From Gemmatimonadota bacterium (GTDB taxonomy: Bacteria > Latescibacterota > UBA2968 > UBA8231): a stretch of 36,902 bases of DNA. A program made the position numbers and the translations under genes. Of this stretch, positions 7,002 through 14,807 are shown piece by piece (within the stretch, counting starts at the first letter, position 1; every line of letters begins with the position of its first letter). Location: contig JAPPEF010000320.1 in assembly GCA_028875335.1 (NCBI GenBank), forward strand, positions 1 through 36,902, in the 5' to 3' direction. The notes beneath the pieces are model-generated. The model searched no databases. It saw nothing but the letters and a program-made list of their open reading frames with translations, and was not told the origin of the DNA.

Positions 7002-8132
7002 TTAGAAGTATGTCATCAGCTTGTCCCACAGCCCCATGCGGCCGATGCTCTTTTCAGCGTGGATGGGCACCACGGCCAATAGGCTATCGCCCAGCGAGAC
7101 CTTCAACTTGCCCAGTTCGTCGCCGGCGGCGACCGGCGCTGGCAATTCCTCGGGTAGCTCTAGGCGGCGGACGAGCTGTTTCTCCTGTTCGGGGGTGAGT
7201 ACGGCGACTATGGTGTCTTGGGCTAAGACGCCCACCTCTGGCTCTATGCCCCAATCGAGCACGACCTTGCCCATCCGCTCGCCGGTTTCGACGAGGGGCA
7301 CGCGCGAGAAGTTGTTAAAGCCCCAGCTTAGCAGGCGGCGGGTCTCCCGGTCGCGGACGCGCGTGGAAGGGGCTCCCAAGATCACAGAGATTAGGCGCAT
7401 GTCGCGGCGCGAGGCTGTGGAAACGAGGCAAGAGCCGGCGCGGCGCGTATAGCCGGTTTTTAGCCCATCAAGCCCTTGGAACCGCCCCAGCAGCCTATTG
7501 GTGGCGCGGAGCATGAACTTGCCGTTGCGGAAGGGCTTGCGGCGGGTGGACGACCATTCTAGGGCCTCCGGATGATGGGCCAAGAGCAGGCGGGCGATTT
7601 TGGAGAGGTCGCGGGCCGTGCTTAGGTTGCCTTTACCACGTGGGGTGTTGTCGAGGCCGTGGACATTGACGACGCGCGTTTCATGCATCCCGAGGTTTTG
7701 GGCGCGCTCGTTCATCAGACGGACAAAGCCGGCGGTTGAGCCGCTGATGTGCTCGGCAATGGCAACGCAGGCATCGTTGGCCGAGGAAATGGCCACTGCC
7801 TCCATCAGTTCCCCCAGCGTAAAAACCTCACCCCGCTTTAAGAAAACCTGAGAGCCGCCAGTGCGCGCAGCGCGACGGGAGACCCAGACCGAATCCTCTA
7901 ATGAGATCTCGCCGGCTTTGACCATTTCCAAAACCACTAGTTCAAGCACCAGCTTTTGGGTGCTGGCTGGCGATCTCTGTCTATCTGGGTGATGGGCAAA
8001 AAGGACGGTACCGCTTTCGGCTTCGAGCAAGATAGCGGCAGCATACGGCGGCCTCGGGCCGGGGTTGAAGTCGGCGGCTTGAAGCGGTACCCAGGACAAA
8101 CAGACAGCGACGCACAGCGAACGAATGTACAT
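7002..8132 (-). CDS. D-alanyl-D-alanine carboxypeptidase (peptidase S11, PBP5/6 type)
   Basis: The enzyme trims the terminal D-Ala from peptidoglycan pentapeptides in the periplasm. All three penicillin-binding motifs are present: S57-T-Q-K60 (nucleophile and base), S117-A-N119, and K225-T-G227. Residues 1-19 form a signal peptide (a hydrophobic core ending near LQA). After the catalytic domain comes the beta-rich C-terminal domain of PBP5-like enzymes, about residues 275-375. The 376-residue length is normal for DacA/DacF. It ends in GLWDKLMTYF, compatible with the amphipathic membrane-anchoring helix typical of these proteins. A promoter-like sequence lies at 8181-8209. It is convergent with rlmH and divergent from the phytanoyl-CoA dioxygenase gene. 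Confidence 0.93.
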   Translation of the reverse strand: MYIRSLCVAVCLSWVPLQAADFNPGPRPPYAAAILLEAESGTVLFAHHPDRQRSPASTQKLVLELVVLEMVKAGEISLEDSVWVSRRAARTGGSQVFLKRGEVFTLGELMEAVAISSANDACVAIAEHISGSTAGFVRLMNERAQNLGMHETRVVNVHGLDNTPRGKGNLSTARDLSKIARLLLAHHPEALEWSSTRRKPFRNGKFMLRATNRLLGRFQGLDGLKTGYTRRAGSCLVSTASRRDMRLISVILGAPSTRVRDRETRRLLSWGFNNFSRVPLVETGERMGKVVLDWGIEPEVGVLAQDTIVAVLTPEQEKQLVRRLELPEELPAPVAAGDELGKLKVSLGDSLLAVVPIHAEKSIGRMGLWDKLMTYF

Positions 8133-8180
8133 TGTTTTTCTCGCTCAAAAAGCCAAAGGGCATTACGGGGGATGGGGCTA

Positions 8181-8209
8181 AATGTAATAATTAAGGCACG
8201 TTAGGTCAA
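8181..8209 (-). promoter_or_regulatory. Sigma-70-type promoter for the D,D-carboxypeptidase gene
   Basis: On the minus strand TTGACC and TACATT are 17 bases apart, about 49 bases before the ATG at 8132. The -35 box matches consensus at five positions and the -10 box at four. Confidence 0.55.
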
Positions 8210-8265
8210 TCAAGATGTTGTACCGCCCATTCGGGCGACACTCCGCCCGTTTGGTCGGCGGGCAT

Positions 8266-8293
8266 TTGCTTACGAGGGCTAGTAGCGTAATTT
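8266..8293 (+). promoter_or_regulatory. Possible promoter of the phytanoyl-CoA dioxygenase gene
   Basis: TTGCTT and TAATTT lie 16 bases apart, ending 21 bases before the ATG at 8315. The match is moderate. A small GC hairpin (CGCCC-ATTC-GGGCG) sits a little upstream, near 8224-8237. Confidence 0.3.
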
Positions 8294-8314
8294 TAGATCC
8301 AGAAAGGACGACCT

Positions 8315-9298
8315 ATGACTGCGGTAGCTATACCTCAACTCACGTACAGCGGCAAGCCGATCGCCATGGATCAGGTGGGCGAACTCCGCCGCTCGGATGA
8401 TGTAATCGGCGATCGGGACGCGCTCTGGGAGCGGATGGAAGAAGACGGGTATTTGTTTTTGCCTGGGTATTTGGACCGGCGCGAAGTGTTGACGGCGCGG
8501 GCAGAATTGTGCGATCGCCTCTTCAAGGCTGGAGTGCTAGACCCGACGCGGCCGCCGATGGAGGGCGTAGTGGCCACGGGCAAGACGGTCAATCCGGCGG
8601 CCACGGGCCCGTTTATGCCCGTTTTAGCGCGCAACAACCCGCCGTTAGACAAGGTCCTTCACGCCGGCCCGATGATGGACTTTTACGAATTCTTCTTAGG
8701 CGGGCCCGTCCGGCATTACGACTACACGTGGTTCCGCGCCAAGCAGCCGGGCACCAACACGGCGACGACCCCGCATTGCGACATTGTCTATATGGGCCGA
8801 GGGACCAAGGCGCTCTATACGTCGTGGACGCCCTTCAGCGACGTGCCCTACGAGATGGGGGGGCTGATGGTGTTGGAGGGGTCGCACAAGAACGAAGCTC
8901 TAAAGCAAGGCTACGGCCAGACCGATGTGGATGCGTTTTGCGAAAACGACGGCCCCACCGCGCGCCAAATCGTCGCGGCTGCGCAGCAGCAGCGCCGCGA
9001 GTTGACACGAGAAGAACGCGAGCAAATTCGCTGGAACTCGTCCGGGGCCTACTCGCACGATGCGATTGCCGTGCGCGAAGAGCTACAGGGTCGCTGGTTG
9101 ACGGCCGAGTACCAGATGGGAGACTTGCTGGTCTTCTGCATGTACCTGTTGCACGCCAGCTCCGACAACCAGACGGACTGCATCCGCCTCTCTTCCGATA
9201 CGCGCTACCAGCGTTCGCACGAGCCTATAGATGGTCGCTGGATCGGCGACGATCCGCCCGCGCACGGCATCCGCGCCAAGCGGGGCATGGTGTGCTGA
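8315..9298 (+). CDS. Phytanoyl-CoA dioxygenase (PhyH) family protein
   Basis: This is a 327-residue Fe(II)/2-oxoglutarate-dependent oxygenase. The iron facial triad is visible: H154 and D156 in TTPHCDIVYMG, and the distal His at about 280 in FCMYLLHASSDN. R291 in CIRLSSDTRYQ is placed to bind 2-oxoglutarate. The double-stranded beta-helix spans about residues 100-300. PhyH relatives in environmental bacteria are very numerous and hydroxylate diverse small molecules, so phytanoyl-CoA itself is unlikely to be the proven substrate. An AAAGGA precedes the ATG. The stop codon abuts the stop of the convergent YqgE/AlgH gene with no intergenic base. Confidence 0.9.
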   Translation: MTAVAIPQLTYSGKPIAMDQVGELRRSDDVIGDRDALWERMEEDGYLFLPGYLDRREVLTARAELCDRLFKAGVLDPTRPPMEGVVATGKTVNPAATGPFMPVLARNNPPLDKVLHAGPMMDFYEFFLGGPVRHYDYTWFRAKQPGTNTATTPHCDIVYMGRGTKALYTSWTPFSDVPYEMGGLMVLEGSHKNEALKQGYGQTDVDAFCENDGPTARQIVAAAQQQRRELTREEREQIRWNSSGAYSHDAIAVREELQGRWLTAEYQMGDLLVFCMYLLHASSDNQTDCIRLSSDTRYQRSHEPIDGRWIGDDPPAHGIRAKRGMVC

Positions 9299-9889
9299 TT
9301 AGTTGACGGACGGATCTTCGGGAAATACGGAGATGGGGCGATATTTGCCCCCCATGGAATAGGTCACTGCTTGCCACATGGTTTCAGGTGTGGGCGCGAG
9401 GACCAATTCGGGGTCGCCTGGGGCCAAAAACCAAGTGCCAGCACTAATCTCGGTCTCGAGCTGGCCCGGCTCCCAGCCGGCATAGCCCAAATAGAACCGC
9501 AGCCGCGGCGCGTCGGCCCGGAGCACCTCGGCCTCGGCGTACTGGGTATCGAGGTTGCCACCCAGATAGAGGCCGTCGATAATTTTCGTCCCCCCTTCGA
9601 CTAGGCCATCGAGCCGGTGCAAAAAGAAAAGATAGCGCTGGTGTACTGGCCCTCCTTGGTAAAATATTCGTCCCAATTCTGCACACGCATCTTCGCCGCC
9701 CGCGAGTTCTTGTAGGGATTCAGTCGCATAGCGCCGAACTCGCTCACCGAGGGGTCGGTTGATCACCAGACCCATAGTGAGGTCTGTTTCGCTGTAGTGG
9801 GTAATGAGCACGACCGTGCGGTCGAAGTCGAGCGATTCGAGCGCGGGAGTGGCGACCAACAGGGTGCCGGTTTGGAGCGGTGCGGGCAT
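9299..9889 (-). CDS. YqgE/AlgH family protein (UPF0301)
   Basis: The 196-residue protein matches the DUF179/UPF0301 family. Near the N-terminus is GTLLVATPALESLDFDRTVV, followed by GLVINRPLGERV and FYQGGPVHQRYLFFLH. The most characteristic motif is LGYAGWEPGQLETEISAGTW. AlgH was linked to alginate regulation in Pseudomonas, but the biochemical role of the family is unsettled. The length is typical. It lies 68 bases downstream of the NamZ-like gene in the same direction and may be the last gene of the DUF2723-glycosyltransferase-NamZ transcript. Confidence 0.92.
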   Translation of the reverse strand: MPAPLQTGTLLVATPALESLDFDRTVVLITHYSETDLTMGLVINRPLGERVRRYATESLQELAGGEDACAELGRIFYQGGPVHQRYLFFLHRLDGLVEGGTKIIDGLYLGGNLDTQYAEAEVLRADAPRLRFYLGYAGWEPGQLETEISAGTWFLAPGDPELVLAPTPETMWQAVTYSMGGKYRPISVFPEDPSVN

Positions 9890-9957
9890 GACAGGTATCA
9901 GGTGTAGCGAGTGCTAATGTGAACGATAACAAAGATCGCGTGGCGGGACAACCTCGT

Positions 9958-11115
9958 TCAAGAGTACGCCAAGTAGCGGAGTCGAACAGCGTCAAAGGCT
10001 TGACACGCCTCATCCCAAGCGGCCTGCAACTCGGCGACGGCTGCGCCCGCGTCGAGTGCACGGCGGATCTGGTCGGTGCCAGCGAGGCGATCGAAGTTGT
10101 GGATGCCACCGGCGGGTACGCGCCAGGCGAATTCGCTCGGGTAGAGCCGACGCACGACCGCGAGCGCCTCAAAGCCAACGCCGACAGGCTCGAAGGCTGC
10201 GCGGTCGAGGACGTGGACTTGGACCCCTTCGCAAATTTCGCCTGCGTACTTGCTGGCCGTCGGCTGAAAAAACACCGGGCGGAAGCCCACCCCGGGCAGC
10301 GCTCGGCTGTTGAGCGCGTCGGCTAGGCGCGCACCGTCGATAAACGGCGCGCCAAACTGCTCAAAAGGTTTGGCCGTCCCCCGTCCTTCAGACACGTTGG
10401 TCCCTTCGAAAAAACAGGTTCCCGGATAAATCACCGCGGTCTCCGGACTAGGCATGTTGGGCGATGGCGGCACCCACGGCAGGCCGGTGTCCTCCCAGTA
10501 AAAGGAGCGTTGCCAGCCCTCTATGGCGACGACATGCAGACCCACGCCGATTTCGTATTCCTCGTTGAAGAGCCGGGCGAGTTCGCCGATGGTGAGGCCG
10601 TAGCGCACCGGAATTGGATACTGCCCGACGAAAGAGGCAAACGCTGGGTCGAGACAATTTCCGGCGATAGTTTGGCCGCCAATGGGATTGGGGCGGTCGA
10701 GGACGAGAAAGGGAATGCCCGCTTGGGCGCAGGCGGCCATGCTCAGGCTCATGGTGTAGAGATAGGTGTAAAAGCGCGCGCCGACGTCTTGAATGTCAAA
10801 GAGCATCAACTCGACGCCGGCGAGCATGGCGGCATCCGGTGCGCGCACTTGGCCATAGAGACTGTAGGTTGGTACGCCGGTGCGGTGGTCGGTAGAATGG
10901 GCGATGTGTTCGCCGTCTTGCGCTGCGCCGCGGATCCCGTGCTCTGGCCCGTACAAGGCGACGAGCGTACAGAGATCGGATTGGTGCAGCCGGTCGGCTG
11001 TGGATTGCAGGTGCGCATCGACACCTGAGTGATTGGTAATCAGGCCGACGCGCCGGCCGCGGATCAGATCGCCGGCCGCGAGCAGGCGTTCGCAGCCAAG
11101 GACGACGCGGCTCAT
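9958..11115 (-). CDS. NamZ-like exo-beta-N-acetylmuramidase (DUF1343)
   Basis: The 385-residue protein belongs to DUF1343, whose characterised member NamZ of Bacillus (GH171) removes N-acetylmuramic acid from the non-reducing ends of peptidoglycan fragments. Family landmarks are LYGPEHGIRGAAQDGEHI, GVPTYSLYGQVRAP, LMLFDIQDVGARFYTYLYTM, LVLDRPNPIGGQ, VRYGLTIGELARLFN, LPWVPPSPNMPSPETA and FEGTNVSEGRGTAKPFEQFG. The start at 11115 is fixed by an ATGA overlap with the upstream glycosyltransferase stop; a reading frame extending to 11544 lies inside that gene and is not used. I see no signal peptide from this start, so it may act in the cytoplasm on recycled muropeptides, or be exported in another way. 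Confidence 0.9.
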   Translation of the reverse strand: MSRVVLGCERLLAAGDLIRGRRVGLITNHSGVDAHLQSTADRLHQSDLCTLVALYGPEHGIRGAAQDGEHIAHSTDHRTGVPTYSLYGQVRAPDAAMLAGVELMLFDIQDVGARFYTYLYTMSLSMAACAQAGIPFLVLDRPNPIGGQTIAGNCLDPAFASFVGQYPIPVRYGLTIGELARLFNEEYEIGVGLHVVAIEGWQRSFYWEDTGLPWVPPSPNMPSPETAVIYPGTCFFEGTNVSEGRGTAKPFEQFGAPFIDGARLADALNSRALPGVGFRPVFFQPTASKYAGEICEGVQVHVLDRAAFEPVGVGFEALAVVRRLYPSEFAWRVPAGGIHNFDRLAGTDQIRRALDAGAAVAELQAAWDEACQAFDAVRLRYLAYS

Positions 11116-12140
11116 GGCTCGGGCACGAGCGCGGAGGTGCGCTGGACGCGGCGAGCAAAGTACTGATAGAGAATGCTGCCCGAATAGACGCCATCGTGCG
11201 CGACTGATGCGCAGCGGATGGCTTGGCTCTGGCGGCGGCGGCGATAGATGTTGCGCGGATGCGCCAGACACCAAAGCAAGGCGGCACAAGGGGCCGGTGC
11301 GCTGGACCACTGACCTCGACGGAGATAGTAGAGCACGGCCAGCACTTCCAACCACAGGCGCAAGGGCAGCAGCCACAGCAGGCGGCGCAGTCCCGCGTTT
11401 TTGCACAGCGTGATGAGGCTGTTGCGGTGGTTGAAGTACGTCTTGCGGAAGGTGGCCGGAGGCTGAGAGAAGCCCGAGTGGTGAAAGACCATGGATTGCG
11501 GCACGGCGCGGATCTGGTAGCCAGCGAGTTGGAGACGCCAGCACAAGTCGATTTCCTCAAAGTGCATGAAGTAATCAGGGTCAAAAAAACCGACTTGGCG
11601 GGCCGCGGCAACGCGGAGGAAAAGGGCTGCACCGCAAGCCCAAAAGAGCGGTACGGAGGCATCGTATTGGCCCTCGTCGCGCTCGCAGCGATCGAAGAGC
11701 CGCCCCCGACAAAAGGCGTAGCCCAAGGCGTCGATATAGCCGCCGGCCCCACCTCCGTAATCGAAGCGGTCGGGCGCGCTGGCCGAGCGCAGTTTGGGCT
11801 GGCAAGCGGCAATCCGGGGGTTGCTGTCGGCCATGGCGACGAGGGGGGCGAGCCAGTTTGGCTCGACGCGGGTGTCGTCGTTGAGCAGCACGGCGTAGCG
11901 GGTGTGGGCGGCCGCCAAGCCGCGGTTGCAGGCCGCGGCAAACCCTAAATTGCGCTCGTTGGGCAAGACCTCTAGCGCGGGAAAGGCGGCTTTGGCCCGC
12001 TGCAAGCTAGGCGCGTTGCCGCCGTCGTCCACGACGAGTACGCAGACGGGATAATCGCTGTGTGCATAGACCGAGGCCACGCAGTCGTAGAGCACGTCCG
12101 CGCGGTAGTGCGGGATGACGACGGTGACGGCCTCGGTCAT
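11112..12140 (-). CDS. Family 2 glycosyltransferase (rhamnosyltransferase WbbL-like)
   Basis: This 342-residue GT-A enzyme has nucleotide-sugar motifs V-V-D38-D39-G40 and L-L-N87-D88-D89 (the DxD-like metal site). It also has FWACGAALFLRVAAARQVG and MHFEEIDLCWRLQLAGYQIR, where the Glu-Asp pair provides the predicted base. That arrangement is typical of rhamnosyl- and other polysaccharide glycosyltransferases. Near 265-285 a hydrophobic stretch (LLWLLPLRLWLEVLAVLYYL) may attach it to the membrane. It is joined by ATGA overlaps to DUF2723 upstream and the NamZ-like gene downstream, implying coordinated translation in an envelope-glycan operon. Donor and acceptor are not identifiable. Confidence 0.9.
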   Translation of the reverse strand: MTEAVTVVIPHYRADVLYDCVASVYAHSDYPVCVLVVDDGGNAPSLQRAKAAFPALEVLPNERNLGFAAACNRGLAAAHTRYAVLLNDDTRVEPNWLAPLVAMADSNPRIAACQPKLRSASAPDRFDYGGGAGGYIDALGYAFCRGRLFDRCERDEGQYDASVPLFWACGAALFLRVAAARQVGFFDPDYFMHFEEIDLCWRLQLAGYQIRAVPQSMVFHHSGFSQPPATFRKTYFNHRNSLITLCKNAGLRRLLWLLPLRLWLEVLAVLYYLRRGQWSSAPAPCAALLWCLAHPRNIYRRRRQSQAIRCASVAHDGVYSGSILYQYFARRVQRTSALVPEP

Positions 12141-14707
12141 GGAGAGGCGGACTGGCGGAGGATGCGCTCGGCCTCGACCAATTCCGGCCGCGCGCCGTAT
12201 TGCTCTTTGTACTGCTGGAGGATGGCTAGTGCTCCGGGAACATCGCCCTTGGCCTGTCGGGCGGCGGCCAACTCGTAGTAGGCCTCCCAGCGTTTCGGCG
12301 CGAGGGCGATGGCTTGGTAATAGAGGGGCTCGGCGCGGTCGTAGGCCGAGTAAGGTTCTTGGATAAGCACCCCAGTCAGTGCGATGATATTGTCGTAGGT
12401 AGCGGCCGGCTCAATACCCACGCGCTCGATGAGGAATTGCGCGGCCTCGTAGATGTGATCGATCGCGATGTCGTGCTGGCCGAGGGTGCTGAAGTAATCG
12501 GCCGCTGCATAGTGATTTTCCCAACCTATGTAGATGTTGTCCCGCGCCCACTGCATGAGTTGCGGCACTTCATCTTTGCGCCCCTGCTCCTCGTAGCTGC
12601 GGGCCAATTGCATGACACAGGCCCAGTAGTTGCCCAAGAGGCGCTCGGAGTTTTCGTCCTTGTACAAGGATGGGTCGTTGAGGCCGCGGAAGCGATATTT
12701 TTCGAGGAGATTGCGCTCTAGGGCCTCGTCATCTACTCCGTCTGTAGGCTCGGGCGAGACTTTTACGCTCATGCCGACCATGGTCAAATAGGGGTCGAGG
12801 TTGAGCAGGTTGCTGGTGGGAACGGTGATGGCAAAGTGGATGGGTTTTTTCCACTCGTTCCAGGCCAGAATTTTGATGACCATGACGTCTTGGACGCGGA
12901 GGATCGGGTACTCGGGGGGGGCGCTCACTTCTACGTCAATTCCCAGTTTCTTTAGCTCCGGCGGCACCTTGGGCTCGGGCCAGTACCGCTTGTAGAAATC
13001 GACCATCTGCGTGTCGGTGAGCACTGAGTCGATGAAGTCGTCGGTGTAGCGGATGTCGATGCGCGGCTCGCGGTCGCGCAGTTGCTTGATGTACCAATTG
13101 GTGTTCAACAGGCTCAAGTTGACCACCCGCACATCGCGCCGCATCCCTTCTACTTCCTGCAAGAACCACAGCGGAAAGGTGTCGTTGTCGCCGTTGGTGA
13201 ACAGGATGGAGCCTTCCTCGCAGCTCGTCAGCATGTTGTGCGCGTAGTCATAGGCGATATAGTCGCCCGTGCGGTCTTGCACGTGATAGAGTCGCGCCGC
13301 CACTCCGGCTGGCAGCAACAACCCAGCCGCTGCCACTGCTATCACGGCTGCCCGATGCTTTTCCCACTGCTGCCGCACCGCTTCGACCACGCCCAGCCAG
13401 CCTAACCCGATCCACAGCGCGAACGCCAGATACATCCCGCCGAACACGTAGTGCCGCTCGCGCGGCTGCGGGTCTGGCATGTTCAGGTAGAGCGACAGCC
13501 CAAATCCCATAATCAAAAACAGCAGCAACACGCCCCCGAATCGCCGCCAGTCCTGCCGCCAGTGCCACACCAGCCCCCACAGCCCCAGTAAGTACGGCAC
13601 CAGCGAAATGGATACTCGATCCGGCAGGTTTATGGTAGCCTTGCGGAATACCACGTCCCGCTCGAAAAGCGGAAAGGGAAACTGCTGAAAGAAGTACTTC
13701 ATCTGCTGATCCCAGAACTGATAGGTGCGGCTCGCCCGCGCCGTCAGCATGGTAGTAAGCATGCTCTCGGTGCCGTATTGCTCGCGATTGAGAAACTTGA
13801 GGAACGCCGACCAGGTTTCTGGATCGTTTTCATCGATGGCCGGATTCAGGCCAGAGCGAATGTACAACGCGCCATACGTGGAATAGCCCAGCGCGAACAG
13901 CACGAGGACGCCTAGCAGGAGGAAGAACAACCGCCGGTCGCGGCCGTACAGGTACGCCAGCAGCCCAGCTAGCCCCAGCACCATCATCCCATTTGAGCCA
14001 GCCCCCGGCCCCAATATTACGAGCCCCAACCCGCTGACCACACCCCAGCCGACCAGCAGCACGATCAGCCGTTGCAACTGGCGGTCGGCAAACCACGCCA
14101 GCAGCATGAGCGATGGAATCGTCAACAGGCACAACAGGTGCACGCCGCCGCCGAGGCCGAACAAGTACGCCAGCGCCAACAGCCAGCGGTCGTTGGCCGC
14201 GCCAGCGCCGCTGCCTTCCCAGTAGAAAATCAGCCACAGCCCCAGACACGTGAACAAGATGGAGTAGCCGTACACCTCGGCTTCGGAGGCGTTGTACCAC
14301 TGGGTGTAGGAAAACGCCAACGTCAGCGCGGCCACGGCCCCACCGGCGAGGACGCCGATGTCGCGGGCGTCGCCCAGCGGTTGCAGGGGCTGGCCGCCCA
14401 ATGCCCGCCGCCCGAGCGCGACGGTCGATAGATAGACGCACCAAATCGCCAGCGCGGAGGTCAGTGCGGACATGAAGTTGACGCGGATGGCGACTTCGCC
14501 AAAGGGGAACAAGGTGAAGACTCGCCCCAACAGTACGTACAACGGAGCGCCTGGAGGATGGGGTACGCCGAGGATATAGGACGTGGCGATGAACTCGCCG
14601 CAGTCCCAAAACGACGCGGTCGGCGCGAGGGTCTTCACGTACATCCCCAGCGTCAGCACGAAAATCCCCACCCCGAAAACTCGGTGGATTACAGCGGAAT
14701 TAGGCAT
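12137..14707 (-). CDS. DUF2723 multi-pass membrane protein with C-terminal TPR-like region
   Basis: The 856-residue protein starts with the DUF2723 signature FWDCGEFIATSYILGVPHPP followed by GAPLYVLLGRVF. D35 and E38 of WDCGEF correspond to the catalytic acidic pair of GT-C type glycosyltransferases, a group that includes human TMEM260, a protein O-mannosyltransferase. Residues about 10-470 contain roughly ten hydrophobic helices. The soluble remainder ends in TPR-like helices (AEPLYYQAIALAPKRWEAYY, AARQAKGDVPGALAILQQY). It probably transfers a lipid-linked sugar to an extracytoplasmic acceptor; the target is unknown. The ATG at 14707 is preceded by an in-frame TTG at 14713 and lies inside a sequence duplicated at 16563-16613. 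Its stop overlaps the glycosyltransferase start as ATGA. Confidence 0.88.
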   Translation of the reverse strand: MPNSAVIHRVFGVGIFVLTLGMYVKTLAPTASFWDCGEFIATSYILGVPHPPGAPLYVLLGRVFTLFPFGEVAIRVNFMSALTSALAIWCVYLSTVALGRRALGGQPLQPLGDARDIGVLAGGAVAALTLAFSYTQWYNASEAEVYGYSILFTCLGLWLIFYWEGSGAGAANDRWLLALAYLFGLGGGVHLLCLLTIPSLMLLAWFADRQLQRLIVLLVGWGVVSGLGLVILGPGAGSNGMMVLGLAGLLAYLYGRDRRLFFLLLGVLVLFALGYSTYGALYIRSGLNPAIDENDPETWSAFLKFLNREQYGTESMLTTMLTARASRTYQFWDQQMKYFFQQFPFPLFERDVVFRKATINLPDRVSISLVPYLLGLWGLVWHWRQDWRRFGGVLLLFLIMGFGLSLYLNMPDPQPRERHYVFGGMYLAFALWIGLGWLGVVEAVRQQWEKHRAAVIAVAAAGLLLPAGVAARLYHVQDRTGDYIAYDYAHNMLTSCEEGSILFTNGDNDTFPLWFLQEVEGMRRDVRVVNLSLLNTNWYIKQLRDREPRIDIRYTDDFIDSVLTDTQMVDFYKRYWPEPKVPPELKKLGIDVEVSAPPEYPILRVQDVMVIKILAWNEWKKPIHFAITVPTSNLLNLDPYLTMVGMSVKVSPEPTDGVDDEALERNLLEKYRFRGLNDPSLYKDENSERLLGNYWACVMQLARSYEEQGRKDEVPQLMQWARDNIYIGWENHYAAADYFSTLGQHDIAIDHIYEAAQFLIERVGIEPAATYDNIIALTGVLIQEPYSAYDRAEPLYYQAIALAPKRWEAYYELAAARQAKGDVPGALAILQQYKEQYGARPELVEAERILRQSASP

Positions 14708-14745
14708 TGGCAATGGTCTTAGGTGAATGCGCGGGTAACAATCTA
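14696..14745. repeat. 50-bp start-region repeat, copy A
   Basis: This segment spans the start codon of the DUF2723 gene and its leader. It matches positions 16563-16613 with about four substitutions and one indel. Three of the substitutions are G/A changes. It contains the short palindrome CATTG-G-CAATG, which includes the start codon. Confidence 0.85.
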
Positions 14746-14807
14746 AACTTTAAATATAAGAAATATAATAATGACGTGAGCTTGGGTTACGCGGCCTGTA
14801 CTTGGGT

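Noticed and set aside
8509..9306. 265-codon open frame within the phytanoyl-CoA dioxygenase gene
   Set aside because: It is the same strand in another frame, rich in Arg, Ala and Gly, without ribosome binding site or motifs.
9958..11544. Longer version of the NamZ-like protein starting at 11544
   Set aside because: The extra 143 residues lie inside the glycosyltransferase gene in another frame and are of low quality; the ATGA overlap at 11112-11115 gives the natural start.
11223..11948. 241-codon open frame on the plus strand
   Set aside because: It is antisense to the glycosyltransferase gene, shows no family features, and is explained by the high GC content.
13830..14609. 259-codon minus-strand frame inside the DUF2723 gene
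   Set aside because: Arg/Val/Ala-rich shadow; DUF2723 in the overlapping frame is unmistakable.
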